DNA of 64,000 nt from Neorhizobium alkalisoli (GTDB lineage: Bacteria; Pseudomonadota; Alphaproteobacteria; Rhizobiales; Rhizobiaceae), in the NCBI RefSeq assembly GCF_002968635.1, contig NZ_PVBN01000003.1:372001-436000 (forward strand). Reading direction: 5' to 3'. Of the stretch, positions 27,451 to 36,700 are shown one piece after another. The notes under the pieces were generated by a model. The model made no database searches, had not been told where the DNA came from, and saw nothing but the letters and a program-made list of their open reading frames with translations. Position 1 is the first letter of the stretch; every line of letters begins with the position of its first letter. Made by a program: the position numbers and the translations under genes.

Positions 27451-28384
27451 CCGCCGGCTCCTTTGCCTTGGCGCGGCTGCGCTTGTCTGCATCGCCGCTT
27501 ATATGTCGATTGGACTGCGCGGCAATCTCGGCTTCGTGCTGACCCTGCGAGCTACGAAACTTGCTGCCCTTATCCAGGTCAGCGTCTCGATCGCCATTTC
27601 CACCGTGATCTTCCAGACGGTCACCAACAACCGTATCCTGACCCCCGCGATCATGGGGCTCGACGCGCTCTATCTGTTCGGCCAAATGCTGCTCGTCTTC
27701 CTGTTCGGCGGTGTCGGTTACGCGGCGCTCGATCCGCAGATCAAGTTCGGCGGCGAAGTACTGCTCCTCATGGGCCTTGCCACGAGTCTCCTGCTGCCGA
27801 TGCTGAGGCACCGCACGGACATGGGACTGATGCTGCTTGCGGGCGTCATCTTCGGTGTTTTCTTCCGCAGCCTGCAATCGCTGCTGGCGCGCCTTGTCGA
27901 TCCAAATGATTTCGCCGTGGCGCAAAGCATGAGCTTCGCCAATTTCAATAATGTGCGCACCGATTTGCTGATCTTTGCCACGATCCTGACTGCGATAGCC
28001 GCAGTTATCGCGTGGCGGGCACGACATGTCCTCGACATCGTGGCGCTTGGTGCCGATAGCGCGATCGGGCTCGGGGTGACTTGGACGAGAACCGTGACCG
28101 GTCTTTTGCTGCTCGTCTCGGCGCTGGTCGCGGTCTCCACGGCACTTGTCGGGCCGATTGCATTCTTCGGCCTGCTGGTCGTGGCCGCCGCGGAGCGGAT
28201 CGTCGATAGCAGGCGCCATGCCATCCTCGTGCCCGCAGCGGCCCTTACCGCCGTCATCATCCTCGTTGGAGGCCAGACGCTGTTCCAGCACGGGCTAGGT
28301 AACAGTTCGACGCTCGGCGTCGTCATCGAATTCGCCGGCGGCCTCGCCTTCCTCATTCTCCTCTTCCTCGGGAGCCGCCGATGA
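27443..28384 (+). CDS. Ferric-siderophore ABC permease, FecCD family (FatC/YclO type)
   Basis: This is the 313-residue second permease, shorter at the N-terminus than typical FecC. The block TNNRILTPAIMGLDALYLFGQ near residues 56-75 and LVGPIAFFGLLVVAAAER near 235-252 place it with CeuC/FatC/YclO. It forms the heterodimeric inner-membrane channel for the ferric siderophore with the preceding gene. Its stop overlaps the ATPase start by ATGA. Confidence 0.87.
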   Translation: MRDRRLLCLGAAALVCIAAYMSIGLRGNLGFVLTLRATKLAALIQVSVSIAISTVIFQTVTNNRILTPAIMGLDALYLFGQMLLVFLFGGVGYAALDPQIKFGGEVLLLMGLATSLLLPMLRHRTDMGLMLLAGVIFGVFFRSLQSLLARLVDPNDFAVAQSMSFANFNNVRTDLLIFATILTAIAAVIAWRARHVLDIVALGADSAIGLGVTWTRTVTGLLLLVSALVAVSTALVGPIAFFGLLVVAAAERIVDSRRHAILVPAAALTAVIILVGGQTLFQHGLGNSSTLGVVIEFAGGLAFLILLFLGSRR

Positions 28385-29139
28385 TCCAGGTTGAAAACGT
28401 CTCGCTGAAGCACAGATCGACGCCGATCCTGCATGATATTTCGCTTGAGATCCCGAAAGGCGGTATTACTGCGCTGATCGGCCCTAATGGTGCGGGCAAA
28501 TCCTCGCTACTGTCGCTGATTGCGCGGCTTCAACCGCTGCAGGTGGGAAAGATCAGCATCGAAGGCTTTCCGGTCGACACGACGCCGAACCGGGATCTTG
28601 CGAAGATCATCGCGATCCTGCGTCAGGACTCGATCGTCACTAGCCGGTTGCGTGTCCGCGAACTCGTCGGCTTCGGTCGCTTCCCGCATGGTCGCGGCCG
28701 GTTGACCGCAGAAGACCAGGCGATCATCGACCAGTCGCTACAACAATTCGACCTGACCGACCTTGCCGACCGGTTCATCGAGACCCTTTCCGGCGGGCAA
28801 CGTCAACGGGCTCTCGTGGCCATGGCCTTTGCGCAAGGCACGGACTATCTGCTCCTCGACGAACCGCTCAACAATCTCGACATGTATTTTGCCCGAGAAC
28901 TGATGCGGTCCCTGCGCAAAATCGCCGATGGCAAGGGCAAAACTGTAGTCATCGTCCTGCACGACATCAACCAGGCAGGATTTTATGCGGACCGGATCGT
29001 GGCGATGAAAACCGGCCGCGTGGTTGCCGATGGTGCGCCGTCAGAGCTACTCACCCCGGAAACCTTGCACGCCATTTTTGGATTTGAGATGCGGGTGGAA
29101 ACGATCGACGGCATCCCGATGGTGGTGCATCTTCGTTAG
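28381..29139 (+). CDS. Ferric-siderophore ABC transporter ATPase (FecE/YclP type)
   Basis: This 252-residue ATPase has Walker A GPNGAGKSS near residue 35, signature [15 protein letters not shown] near 138, Walker B YLLLDEPLNNLD and the H-loop VLHDINQAGFYADRIVAM. It is of the FepC/FecE/YclP class and completes the uptake system that begins with the TonB receptor. It is the last gene of the rightward siderophore region; 52 bp separate it from the convergent acyl-CoA ligase. Confidence 0.9.
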   Translation: MIQVENVSLKHRSTPILHDISLEIPKGGITALIGPNGAGKSSLLSLIARLQPLQVGKISIEGFPVDTTPNRDLAKIIAILRQDSIVTSRLRVRELVGFGRFPHGRGRLTAEDQAIIDQSLQQFDLTDLADRFIETLSGGQRQRALVAMAFAQGTDYLLLDEPLNNLDMYFARELMRSLRKIADGKGKTVVIVLHDINQAGFYADRIVAMKTGRVVADGAPSELLTPETLHAIFGFEMRVETIDGIPMVVHLR

Positions 29140-29191
29140 GCAACCACGCCCTTAAAGGGTTCGCCTGGCATCCTGAATCGAACAGTTGCTT

Positions 29192-30826
29192 TCACCGTGA
29201 AAGTACGTAGCCAACCTTCTCCCGATCCCAGGTGGTGTCCGTCACACCTTTCGCTATGAGCCTGTACTTTTGAACTTTACCATTCTCTGTAAGCGGCAGT
29301 TCATCGACAAAATCGATGAAGCGGGGGACGGAAAAGTACGACATGCGGGGCTGACAGAAATCGAGAATTTCCTCCGGAGAAATGGTGGAATCCTTCTTGA
29401 GAACGATGGATACCATCACCTCATCCTCCGCTAATTCCGACTGAACAGGGAAGACCGCGGCATTTTCCACGGCCGGATGAGCAACCAGAACCTGCTCCAC
29501 TTCAAAGGAGGAAATGTTCTCTCCACGTCGACGGATTGCATCCTTCATCCGGTCAAGAAACCGCACATATCCATCGCTGTCTCTGGTTACCCGATCGCCC
29601 GTATGGAACCAAAGATTGCGCCAAGCCTCGACGGTCCTCTCCGGCATGCCGAAATAGCCGGTCGCGATCGAGAACGGTGCCACGGATCGGACGACCAGTT
29701 CTCCGTGGGTACCGTCGGGTACCTCATTGTCGTCACTGTCGAAAACGGCAATTTCAAAGCCGGGCCTGACCTTGCCCATCTTGCCCGGCTTCTGTTCATG
29801 AAGAAGACTGCCGATAACAAAGTTGGTTTCGGTTGAACCGTATCCGTCGATAATCGAAACACCAAAACGTTCAGTGAAGGGCGCATGAAACTGTGGCGGG
29901 ACGCCTGGTGCAAGGGCGGTTCGGGTCTTGTGCCCCCGATCGGCCTCTGAAGCCTCCTTGGACAGCAATATCGGGATCATTGCGCCGAGGAGATAGGTAA
30001 CGGTAGCTCCTGAGCTCGCCAGAGACGTCCAGAACCGAGAAGCTGAAAACTTTGGTTCGATAAACACCGGAGCGCCAGTCAGAAGCGCCTGGAAGAACGT
30101 GTTGAGGGCATTGGTGTGAAAAAGCGGCAAGCAGGTCAACAACACGTCGTCTTCGGAAACACCGAGCAGGGCAGCGGTATGCACACCCCACCAGAAATAC
30201 TGCGCATGAGGACAGCATACACCTTTTGAAAGCCCTGTCGTGCCGGAGGTATAGAGGATCGCCACGGTGTCGGAAGGACGACTTGCGTGAGGCTCCATAT
30301 CGCCCGTTATTTCCGGCAGAGGCGCGTGCGCAAATTGCACGTCCGCGCCTTCAGGAACTTCACCGACGGTCCAGATTTGCTGAAGGGGCACGCCAGCGGA
30401 CGCCAAATTTCCGAAAACCTGTAGATGGCTGACCTCCACAAGTGCGAGCTTGGCCCCGCAGTTCTTCAAGATATGCTCGAGCTGGACGCCGCGGGAGGCC
30501 GTGTTGATGGGCACAGCGATTGCACCGGACCATGCGCAACCCAGGAATATCTGCAGAAACTCCAAGCGGTTGCTACACATGATCGCGACGGTATCGCCGG
30601 GATTGATACCGGCAGCCCGCAAGGTCTTGCCGGCGCTCGATGCCAACCTTTTGATTTCTGAAAAGCTCAGCGTCGAATTGCCGATTGTGATCAGTTTCCG
30701 GGCGCCATAACGCTCTGCCTGCCGGATCAACATCTCGGGGACGGTTCGCGTCGAAGGAGGAAAAACATTGGTCAGGCCGAAGACACTAGCCTCCTTCAAC
30801 AACTCGATCTCTTGCGCTCTCATCAT
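29192..30826 (-). CDS. AMP-dependent acyl-CoA synthetase/ligase
   Basis: This is a 544-residue ANL-superfamily enzyme. It has the AMP-binding loop YTSGTTGLSKG near residue 170, the A5 block IDGYGSTETNFV near 312, the A7/A8 region TGDRVTRDSDGYVRFLDRMKDAIRRRGENISSFEVE-like near 405-440, and the catalytic lysine in ENGKVQKYRL near 520. It would activate a carboxylic acid as an acyl-CoA. I chose ATG 30826, with AGGA just upstream; the frame extends to 30910 without a ribosome site. It is the last gene of a sugar-type ABC operon, 113 bp after the ATPase. That partner is unusual and hints that the imported compound, or a product of it, is an acid. The substrate is unknown. Confidence 0.85.
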   Translation of the reverse strand: MMRAQEIELLKEASVFGLTNVFPPSTRTVPEMLIRQAERYGARKLITIGNSTLSFSEIKRLASSAGKTLRAAGINPGDTVAIMCSNRLEFLQIFLGCAWSGAIAVPINTASRGVQLEHILKNCGAKLALVEVSHLQVFGNLASAGVPLQQIWTVGEVPEGADVQFAHAPLPEITGDMEPHASRPSDTVAILYTSGTTGLSKGVCCPHAQYFWWGVHTAALLGVSEDDVLLTCLPLFHTNALNTFFQALLTGAPVFIEPKFSASRFWTSLASSGATVTYLLGAMIPILLSKEASEADRGHKTRTALAPGVPPQFHAPFTERFGVSIIDGYGSTETNFVIGSLLHEQKPGKMGKVRPGFEIAVFDSDDNEVPDGTHGELVVRSVAPFSIATGYFGMPERTVEAWRNLWFHTGDRVTRDSDGYVRFLDRMKDAIRRRGENISSFEVEQVLVAHPAVENAAVFPVQSELAEDEVMVSIVLKKDSTISPEEILDFCQPRMSYFSVPRFIDFVDELPLTENGKVQKYRLIAKGVTDTTWDREKVGYVLSR

Positions 30827-30939
30827 CGTTTCCTGGTGCCGGTTTTGCATAATATTCCCGCGCGCGTCTTTCTGAAGCGATCCCCATCCCATTCGCAGCT
30901 GACTGTGCAACAGCAGCGTTTTCGGAAGAGAACGATCGC

Positions 30940-31998
30940 TTAGTTTATTCGTTGTTCGGTTTGGTGGTCGAATAGATGGACCTTGCCAAGGTCGACCGCG
31001 ACGCGAAGGATGTCGCCGGGGCGCGTCATAACCCGCTCCCGGAACACACCGGTGATCCGCTGCCCTGCCATGTGCCCTACGACATGCGTCTCAGCACCTG
31101 TCGGCTCGATAACCTCAACGACAAGCGGCAAGCCGCCTTCCTCAACAATGGCCAGATTTTCAGGCCGGATGCCATAAATCACCTGTCGCCCTTCGTTTGC
31201 GGAGGCCGGAGGCTCCGAAACCGGAAGCGCGAGATCCCCGGTCCGCACCGCCCCTTGGCTATATCGGCCTGTCAGAAAGTTCATGCCCGGAGAACCGATG
31301 AAGCCAGCGACAAAATGATTGGCGGGCCGGTCATAAAGAGCAAGGGGAGAGCCGACTTGCTCGACAAAGCCGTCCCTCATCACCACGATCTTGTCGGCCA
31401 TCGTCATGGCCTCGATCTGGTCATGCGTCACGTAGATCATCGTGCTTGCCAGTCTCTGATGGAGCGCCTTGATCTCGCCGCGCATCGTGACGCGCAACTT
31501 GGCATCCAGATTGGATAGCGGCTCGTCGAACAGGAACACCTGGGGATTACGCACGATCGCTCGTCCCATGGCAACGCGCTGCCGCTGGCCGCCTGATAGT
31601 TGCCGTGGATATCGCTCGAGCAGCGGCTCGAGGTTGAGAGTTTGGGCGGCCTTTTCGACCTTGACGCGGATATCTGCCTTTGTGGCTCCGCCAAGTTGGA
31701 GGGAAAACCCCATATTCTGAGCGACGGTCATATGCGGGTAGAGCGCGTAGCTCTGGAAGACCATGGCGATGTCGCGGTCCTTCGGGGACATGTCATTGAC
31801 GACCCTCGAGCCGATATGAACCTGGCCGTCGCTGATTTCCTCCAGCCCGGCGATCATGCGCAGCAATGTCGACTTCCCACATCCGGACGGCCCGACCAGA
31901 ACGACGAACTCGCCGTCGTCGATATCGACATTCACGCCATGGATGACCTGGGTTTGGTTATAGACTTTTCTGACGTCGCGGAGATTTACGTTGGCCAT
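30940..31998 (-). CDS. Sugar ABC transporter ATPase, UgpC/MalK type
   Basis: This 352-residue ATPase has Walker [10 protein letters not shown] near residue 37, signature LSGGQRQR near 134, Walker B VFLFDEP, the H-loop THDQIEAM, and a C-terminal TOBE-like domain. ATG 31998 is preceded by GAGGA on the minus strand. The much longer open frame upstream runs across the preceding permease in another frame and is an artefact. It powers the permease pair encoded upstream. Confidence 0.9.
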   Translation of the reverse strand: MANVNLRDVRKVYNQTQVIHGVNVDIDDGEFVVLVGPSGCGKSTLLRMIAGLEEISDGQVHIGSRVVNDMSPKDRDIAMVFQSYALYPHMTVAQNMGFSLQLGGATKADIRVKVEKAAQTLNLEPLLERYPRQLSGGQRQRVAMGRAIVRNPQVFLFDEPLSNLDAKLRVTMRGEIKALHQRLASTMIYVTHDQIEAMTMADKIVVMRDGFVEQVGSPLALYDRPANHFVAGFIGSPGMNFLTGRYSQGAVRTGDLALPVSEPPASANEGRQVIYGIRPENLAIVEEGGLPLVVEVIEPTGAETHVVGHMAGQRITGVFRERVMTRPGDILRVAVDLGKVHLFDHQTEQRIN

Positions 31999-32081
31999 TC
32001 TCAATTCCTCGTCTTGTGCGCCCGACTCTCCGTCCGGCGCAGCGGATTGCTTCGCGTTGCAGGGATCGCAAGCGTCGATGA

Positions 32082-32972
32082 TTATCCCTTGACGGCGCCG
32101 CCGAGCACGCCGCGTACGAAGTATTTCTGAAGGGTCACGATCAGGACCAAAGGTACGACCACGGAAATGAAGGTCGCCGCGGTCAGCGTGTTGAGGCCAC
32201 CAGCGTTGGTTTGCGCCAGGCTCGCGACCTGCACCGTCAGGGGCGAAAGCGAGCCGGATCCCAAGAAGATCAGCGGGATCAGAAGGTGGTTCCAGGCAAT
32301 CATGAACTGCAGGATTGCCAACGATGCGAGGACGGCTCCCGAGAGCGGCAGAATGATCTGGAAGAATATCCGCGGTTCGGAAGCGCCGTCGATGCGTGCG
32401 GCCTCCACGAGATCGGACGGAATGCTGGCGAAGAAGCCATAAAGGAGGAAGATACCGAAGGGCACCGTCAACCCCATCTCGATGATCCAGACCGGGACAA
32501 AGGTCCCCGTGAGGCCGAGCGCAAGGAAAAACTTGAGCATCGGCACCAGAACGAGCTGGGGCGGGAGCACCTGGAAACCGACCATCGCAAGGAACAGGGC
32601 CGTGCGCCCCCGAAACCGCATCCGCGCCAGGGCAAAGGCGCCGATTGCGGAAAACAGGACGGTACCCAGGACGGTCGGAATGGTCAGCACGATCGAATTC
32701 ACGATGCTGCGGCCGACGCCGGTCAGATACATCGCCTCGACATAGTTCGACAGTACCGGCCGCCACTCGACGAAGGCATACCACCAGCCCGTCAGCGAGG
32801 AGTCGCTTTCGGTTCGAAACGTCGTCACGAAGAGCGACAGGATCGGCGTGAACCATACCAGACAAAGCAGGAAGACTGCGGTGTGGAGACCTATCTGCTT
32901 CAGCCTGTTTGTCAGCTTGGAGGTCACCTGTAAGGATACGGGCATGGTTTCGCGGTTTTCGACAACGGTCAT
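32082..32972 (-). CDS. Sugar ABC transporter permease, MalG type
   Basis: This is a 296-residue permease with six predicted membrane segments. The EAA loop is near residue 205 (EAARIDGASEPRIFFQIILP) and the C-terminus is KYFVRGVLGGAVKG, as usual for MalG-type subunits. ATG 32972 is preceded by AGGAGGAGAATAAGG, which also contains the stop of the preceding gene, so the two are coupled with a 2-bp gap. Confidence 0.9.
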   Translation of the reverse strand: MTVVENRETMPVSLQVTSKLTNRLKQIGLHTAVFLLCLVWFTPILSLFVTTFRTESDSSLTGWWYAFVEWRPVLSNYVEAMYLTGVGRSIVNSIVLTIPTVLGTVLFSAIGAFALARMRFRGRTALFLAMVGFQVLPPQLVLVPMLKFFLALGLTGTFVPVWIIEMGLTVPFGIFLLYGFFASIPSDLVEAARIDGASEPRIFFQIILPLSGAVLASLAILQFMIAWNHLLIPLIFLGSGSLSPLTVQVASLAQTNAGGLNTLTAATFISVVVPLVLIVTLQKYFVRGVLGGAVKG

Positions 32973-32974
32973 CC

Positions 32975-33943
32975 TTATTCTCCTCCTTCCGACCTGATCT
33001 GCCTGATATTCATGAAGATCACCGGCGACGCGAGTATGAGCAGAAGGACAGCGATGGCGCTCGCCGTTCCGAGATTCTGCTTCACGAAAAGCTCCGAATA
33101 CATCTTGTTGGCGATCACATCGGTGCCGAAGGATCCATTGGTCATCACGTAGACGATGTCGAAGACCTTGAGGGAGAATATCGCCTGGGTCGTCAGGACC
33201 ACCAGGATCGTTGGCCACAACGAGGGAAGCGTCACATACCTAAAGATCGCCCACTCTCCGGCCCCATCGATGCGGGCGGCTTCGACCAGTTCCCGGGGAA
33301 TGTTCTTGACACCCGCCGAGAGGATCAGCGTCGCAACACCGATGCTCATCCAGACTGCAACAAAGATCAGGGCATAGTTGTTGACGCGCTGATCGATCAG
33401 CCAGGCGATCGGCATACCACCGGTGATCTTTGTCCAGAGCGCATTGAGCGTACCGGTCTGGGGCTGCATGGGCGGCGCGTAGGTGTACATCATCTTCCAG
33501 ATAACGGCACCCGCGACGAAAGACATCGCGGTGGGCAGGATCAGGAAGGTCCTGGCGATGCGTTCGTATCTGACCCGGTCGAGCATGATGGCGGCCGAAA
33601 GGGCGAGCAAGGCGGTGAGCAGAGGGAAGACCACGATCCACAAGACGTTGTTGATCAGGACGGGCCGCATCGCGGTCCCAAAGGCCCAGACGAAATTGCT
33701 AAGCCCGACCCATTTGCTGGCAGTGGCGTCGCGGAAACTGAAGACGATCGATGCCACGAGCGGATAGGCGATAACCAGGCCGACCAGAGCCAGAACCGGC
33801 GACAGCCAGATCCACGGCCGCAGGCTGTTTTGACGTTTCTGAGGAAATCGTCGCAGAGCCAGTTCGCCCGGCAAGATGATGACCAGGGCCACGGCGGGCA
33901 AGGCGAGGAGCCCGAAGAAGAGTTGCAGAATCTGACTGCTCAT
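32975..33943 (-). CDS. Sugar ABC transporter permease, MalF type
   Basis: This 322-residue inner-membrane protein has an extra N-terminal membrane segment (about residues 5-27) before the six-segment permease core. The EAA loop is near residue 235 (EAARIDGAGEWAIFRYVTLP). It is the first permease after the binding-protein gene on this strand and pairs with the MalG-type subunit. An ordinary carbohydrate (CUT1) importer subunit by sequence; ligand unknown. Confidence 0.88.
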   Translation of the reverse strand: MSSQILQLFFGLLALPAVALVIILPGELALRRFPQKRQNSLRPWIWLSPVLALVGLVIAYPLVASIVFSFRDATASKWVGLSNFVWAFGTAMRPVLINNVLWIVVFPLLTALLALSAAIMLDRVRYERIARTFLILPTAMSFVAGAVIWKMMYTYAPPMQPQTGTLNALWTKITGGMPIAWLIDQRVNNYALIFVAVWMSIGVATLILSAGVKNIPRELVEAARIDGAGEWAIFRYVTLPSLWPTILVVLTTQAIFSLKVFDIVYVMTNGSFGTDVIANKMYSELFVKQNLGTASAIAVLLLILASPVIFMNIRQIRSEGGE

Positions 33944-33963
33944 GAGGCTTATTCCGTCTTTTG

Positions 33964-33990
33964 CCGGGAGTAGCTTGAAGCCACTCCCGG
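33964..33990 (-). terminator. hairpin between binding protein and permease genes
   Basis: CCGGGAGT (33964-33971) and ACTCCCGG (33983-33990) form a perfect 8-bp stem with an 11-nt partly pairing loop, in the 62-bp gap after the binding-protein stop. It is the third such hairpin in the window at this position of an ABC operon. Confidence 0.5.
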
Positions 33991-34005
33991 AATTGATCGC
34001 CAGGC

Positions 34006-35364
34006 TTATCTCGCGGCGTCGATGGATTGCAGCACGCCGTCGAGGCTGTTGGGGTCAAGCACATATTGTACTATCCCCTTCCATAAGGCCTGGATCACGG
34101 GCGGGTCGACGACCTGCGTCGGTTGGGCGACAAGCGTGACGCTCGGCTTAAGCAACGTTTCACGAGCCCGCTTGAGGAGCGGATTGGAATAGTCGCCTGG
34201 CTGAACAGCCTGGCTTGCGACGGTCCAGTTGCCGGCGGAAGCCACGAGCTTCTGCGCCTCGTCCGAGACGAGATAGGACAGGAACGCCTTGACCTGCGGG
34301 GTATCCTTGAACGCCATGTAGAGTGTGCCGCCGAAAGTCTCATAGGCCGCGTTTTCCGGCTTTCCGGGTACCGGCATGAAGTCCAGGTCCGCGATCGGCT
34401 TGACTTTCGGATAGATCAGGGTGGTCAGACTGCCTGCATATGTCCCCCAGAGAAGGACCGAACACTGGGGCGGTTCATAAAAAAGTCCGGTCCCGACTTT
34501 GACTGCGGGTGTCGACATGGCCGCAACCGGACCGCCTGGAACCATCTTGGGGTCATGGGCGACTTTACCGAAGGCTTCGAAGGCCGCCTTGACCTCCGGG
34601 GCGGTCCAGGAGACGGAGCCATCGGCAAGACCCTGCAGCGCCTCGGGGCCGGAATTCTTCAGGATATACGCCTGGATCCAGTTGCCGGCGAGCGCGCCGG
34701 AGGAGGCGCCACGCTCATCGCTATAGCACCAAGGCGTTTTGCCGGCGTCCGCCCGCTGCACGGCCCAAGCATCGAACTGTTCCCAAGTCGGGGAATCCTT
34801 CGGGCCATCATAGGTGTGGACGTTGTACCAGACCATGAAGTTGTTGAGCTCGGTCCAGACACCGTAGATCTTGCCATTCAAGCTCGCAGCGTCGACGAGG
34901 CCGGTATCGAACTTCCCCTTCAAAGCGCCTTCGCCGATCATGGCGCCGACATCCTTCAAAGCCCCCTGCTTGGCAAAGCGGACGAGGTTGTTGATGTTGG
35001 TGGAGCCCGCAAGATCCGGTGGATCGCCTGCCTGAACCCGGGTCTGCAGCACGGCGGCAAAGTCGGTGGTCCCGGTATAGTCGACCGTAATGCCGGTCGC
35101 CGCCTGAAAAGGCGCCCAGGCGGCCTTTAACATCTCGAGCTCCCGGCCACCATTGACGCCCAGTACCGAGACCTTACCGCCGATCTTCTGCCCACCGGTG
35201 AGTTTCGACGCATAGTCTTGCGCGGCATCGATAAGCGGCTTCGGAAGCTCAACCGCCTGGGCATGCGCTCCTCTTTCGGATGATGCCAGAGCCATGGCCG
35301 CCACGAGACACGTGGATAGCCGGGTCGATACGCGCGATGTCGTTTGGATCTTTCGGAACATCAT
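34006..35364 (-). CDS. ABC transporter sugar-binding protein, family 1
   Basis: This is a 452-residue periplasmic protein. A signal peptide of about 36 residues ends GAHAQA. The body is an SBP_bac_1 protein (VSVLGVNGGRELEMLKAAWAPF near residue 65), with the hinge and C-terminal lobe typical of MalE/UgpB-class proteins. Start MM at 35364 follows GAGGAGG. It is the first gene of a leftward operon (binding protein, two permeases, ATPase, acyl-CoA ligase) and is divergent from lysR. The 397-bp region between them contains a probable LysR box. The ligand is unknown. Confidence 0.88.
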   Translation of the reverse strand: MMFRKIQTTSRVSTRLSTCLVAAMALASSERGAHAQAVELPKPLIDAAQDYASKLTGGQKIGGKVSVLGVNGGRELEMLKAAWAPFQAATGITVDYTGTTDFAAVLQTRVQAGDPPDLAGSTNINNLVRFAKQGALKDVGAMIGEGALKGKFDTGLVDAASLNGKIYGVWTELNNFMVWYNVHTYDGPKDSPTWEQFDAWAVQRADAGKTPWCYSDERGASSGALAGNWIQAYILKNSGPEALQGLADGSVSWTAPEVKAAFEAFGKVAHDPKMVPGGPVAAMSTPAVKVGTGLFYEPPQCSVLLWGTYAGSLTTLIYPKVKPIADLDFMPVPGKPENAAYETFGGTLYMAFKDTPQVKAFLSYLVSDEAQKLVASAGNWTVASQAVQPGDYSNPLLKRARETLLKPSVTLVAQPTQVVDPPVIQALWKGIVQYVLDPNSLDGVLQSIDAAR

Positions 35365-35761
35365 AATGCAATTGCCTCCTCTTATACGGTCTGTTCGTCA
35401 CTCTGACGTCTGCGCACACGACTTCATCGGCATCTTCAGGATGCTGGCCATTCGGTCGTCTGATTAGGTTCCGGCACGGCTGCGGCCGGCCGTTTTCACG
35501 TTTTCCGTGACTTTAACGCTAAGCCTGTGGGTTTCGGAATTTCGTGCGTAGTCATCATGTTCCCCTATCGTGGCCAATGTTTTGGCCAACCATATCGCCG
35601 TGACTGCTTCTCGGCGGCGATATCTCATGACGGTGTTAAGCCCCGTCTTGTTACGCGACAGTCTGTTCGCCGGCGGCTCGAAGTCAAACAACTAACATTG
35701 CCCGAGGTATAACCTTTAGTCATACTGTCTCGGTAAAAATGTCTCTTCGCGACTAGGAATC
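35365..35761. other. divergent promoter region between ABC operon and lysR
   Basis: These 397 bp lie between two divergent starts and should hold both promoters. The right end has the LysR-type box at 35705-35724, 37 bp from the lysR start. A short GC palindrome followed by TTTT (35476-35496) could be a small rightward terminator but has no gene upstream of it. Nothing here looks coding. Confidence 0.55.
35705..35724 (+). promoter_or_regulatory. LysR-type box 1
   Basis: AGGTATAAC-CTTTA-GTCATA contains the imperfect palindrome TATRAC-N5-GTYATA. The same 20-bp pattern recurs in reverse orientation at 36701-36720, on the other side of lysR, with 15 of 20 bases identical and only the N5 spacer differing. 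Its position between the divergent ABC operon and lysR fits LysR-family autoregulation. Confidence 0.65.
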
Positions 35762-36694
35762 ATGAACAGAAACCTTTACCGGCTCGATCTTCGGCAGCTC
35801 CGGCATTTCCTTGCGGTCGTGCACACGGGAAGCTTCAGCATGGCGGCCGAAAACCTGCGGCTCACCCAACCTGCGCTCAGCAAGAGCATCCGCAGCATGG
35901 AGCAGGCGCTCGGAGTTCGTTTGCTCGACCGGGGGCCAAGCGGCGTTCAAGTCACGCTGTTCGGTCAGCGCCTTATCGGCTACAGCGAATTGCTGTTGTC
36001 ATTGGCCAACGAGGCGGTCGATGAAATAGATGCACTTCGCGGCGCGCGCCGTGGCTCGCTTCGGATCGGAAGTATGGCCGCCGCCTTGCGGCAGCTTATC
36101 CCCGACGCGTTGACCCAATTTGCGGTCGCCCGCCCGGATGTAGGCCTCATGGTGCATGAGGGCATAAATGAAGTCCTGCTTCCCCAGCTCTTCGCGGGAA
36201 AGCTCGACGTGGTTTTCACCGTAAAACCCAGCGAGATCCTGAACGAGGATTTTGAATGGCGACTTGTCGCGAGGGAGCCGGTGCGAATCGTTGCACATCA
36301 ATCACATCCGCTTGCAGATCGCGAAAATCTGACAGTCTCCGATCTCGCAGAATACAGCTGGGTCCTGCCGCCGCTACCGGAGACAGACAGGCTGCTACTC
36401 GAATCCCTTTTCCGCAGCGCGGGCTTGCCAAAACCTGTGGTAGCCGTCGAAACGACATCAATAAATTTTCTGACGTCGATGGTCTCGCGCACTCACCATC
36501 TGGCCTATCTGACGCGAGCGAACCTTCAAGGAAGCGGGTTGGGGTTGGTTGCTCTCGACTTCAACGAGATTTCACTGACCCGAGACATATATGCTGTCTT
36601 TCGCCGCAAGGGTGAGGTCCGTCCGACAGTTTCGGTGCTTCTGCGGGAAATCGAACGATCCAGCGGTATAAACGCATCCCCTTCGCCGGAATAA
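35762..36694 (+). CDS. LysR-family transcriptional regulator
   Basis: This 310-residue protein has an N-terminal winged helix-turn-helix at about residues 8-65 (LRQLRHFLAVVHTGSFSMAAENLRLTQPALSKSIRSME). A substrate-binding LysR domain follows from about 95. ATG 35762 is preceded by AGGA. It sits between a leftward ABC/ligase operon and rightward isomerase and GMC genes. A matching 20-bp box on each side suggests that it controls both. The inducer is unknown, probably a compound moved by the ABC system. Confidence 0.92.
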   Translation: MNRNLYRLDLRQLRHFLAVVHTGSFSMAAENLRLTQPALSKSIRSMEQALGVRLLDRGPSGVQVTLFGQRLIGYSELLLSLANEAVDEIDALRGARRGSLRIGSMAAALRQLIPDALTQFAVARPDVGLMVHEGINEVLLPQLFAGKLDVVFTVKPSEILNEDFEWRLVAREPVRIVAHQSHPLADRENLTVSDLAEYSWVLPPLPETDRLLLESLFRSAGLPKPVVAVETTSINFLTSMVSRTHHLAYLTRANLQGSGLGLVALDFNEISLTRDIYAVFRRKGEVRPTVSVLLREIERSSGINASPSPE

Positions 36695-36700
36695 GCGCCC

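Noticed and set aside
32909..33973. 354-codon rightward open frame
   Set aside because: Antisense to a MalF-type permease with a normal EAA motif; the translation is highly charged and of low complexity.
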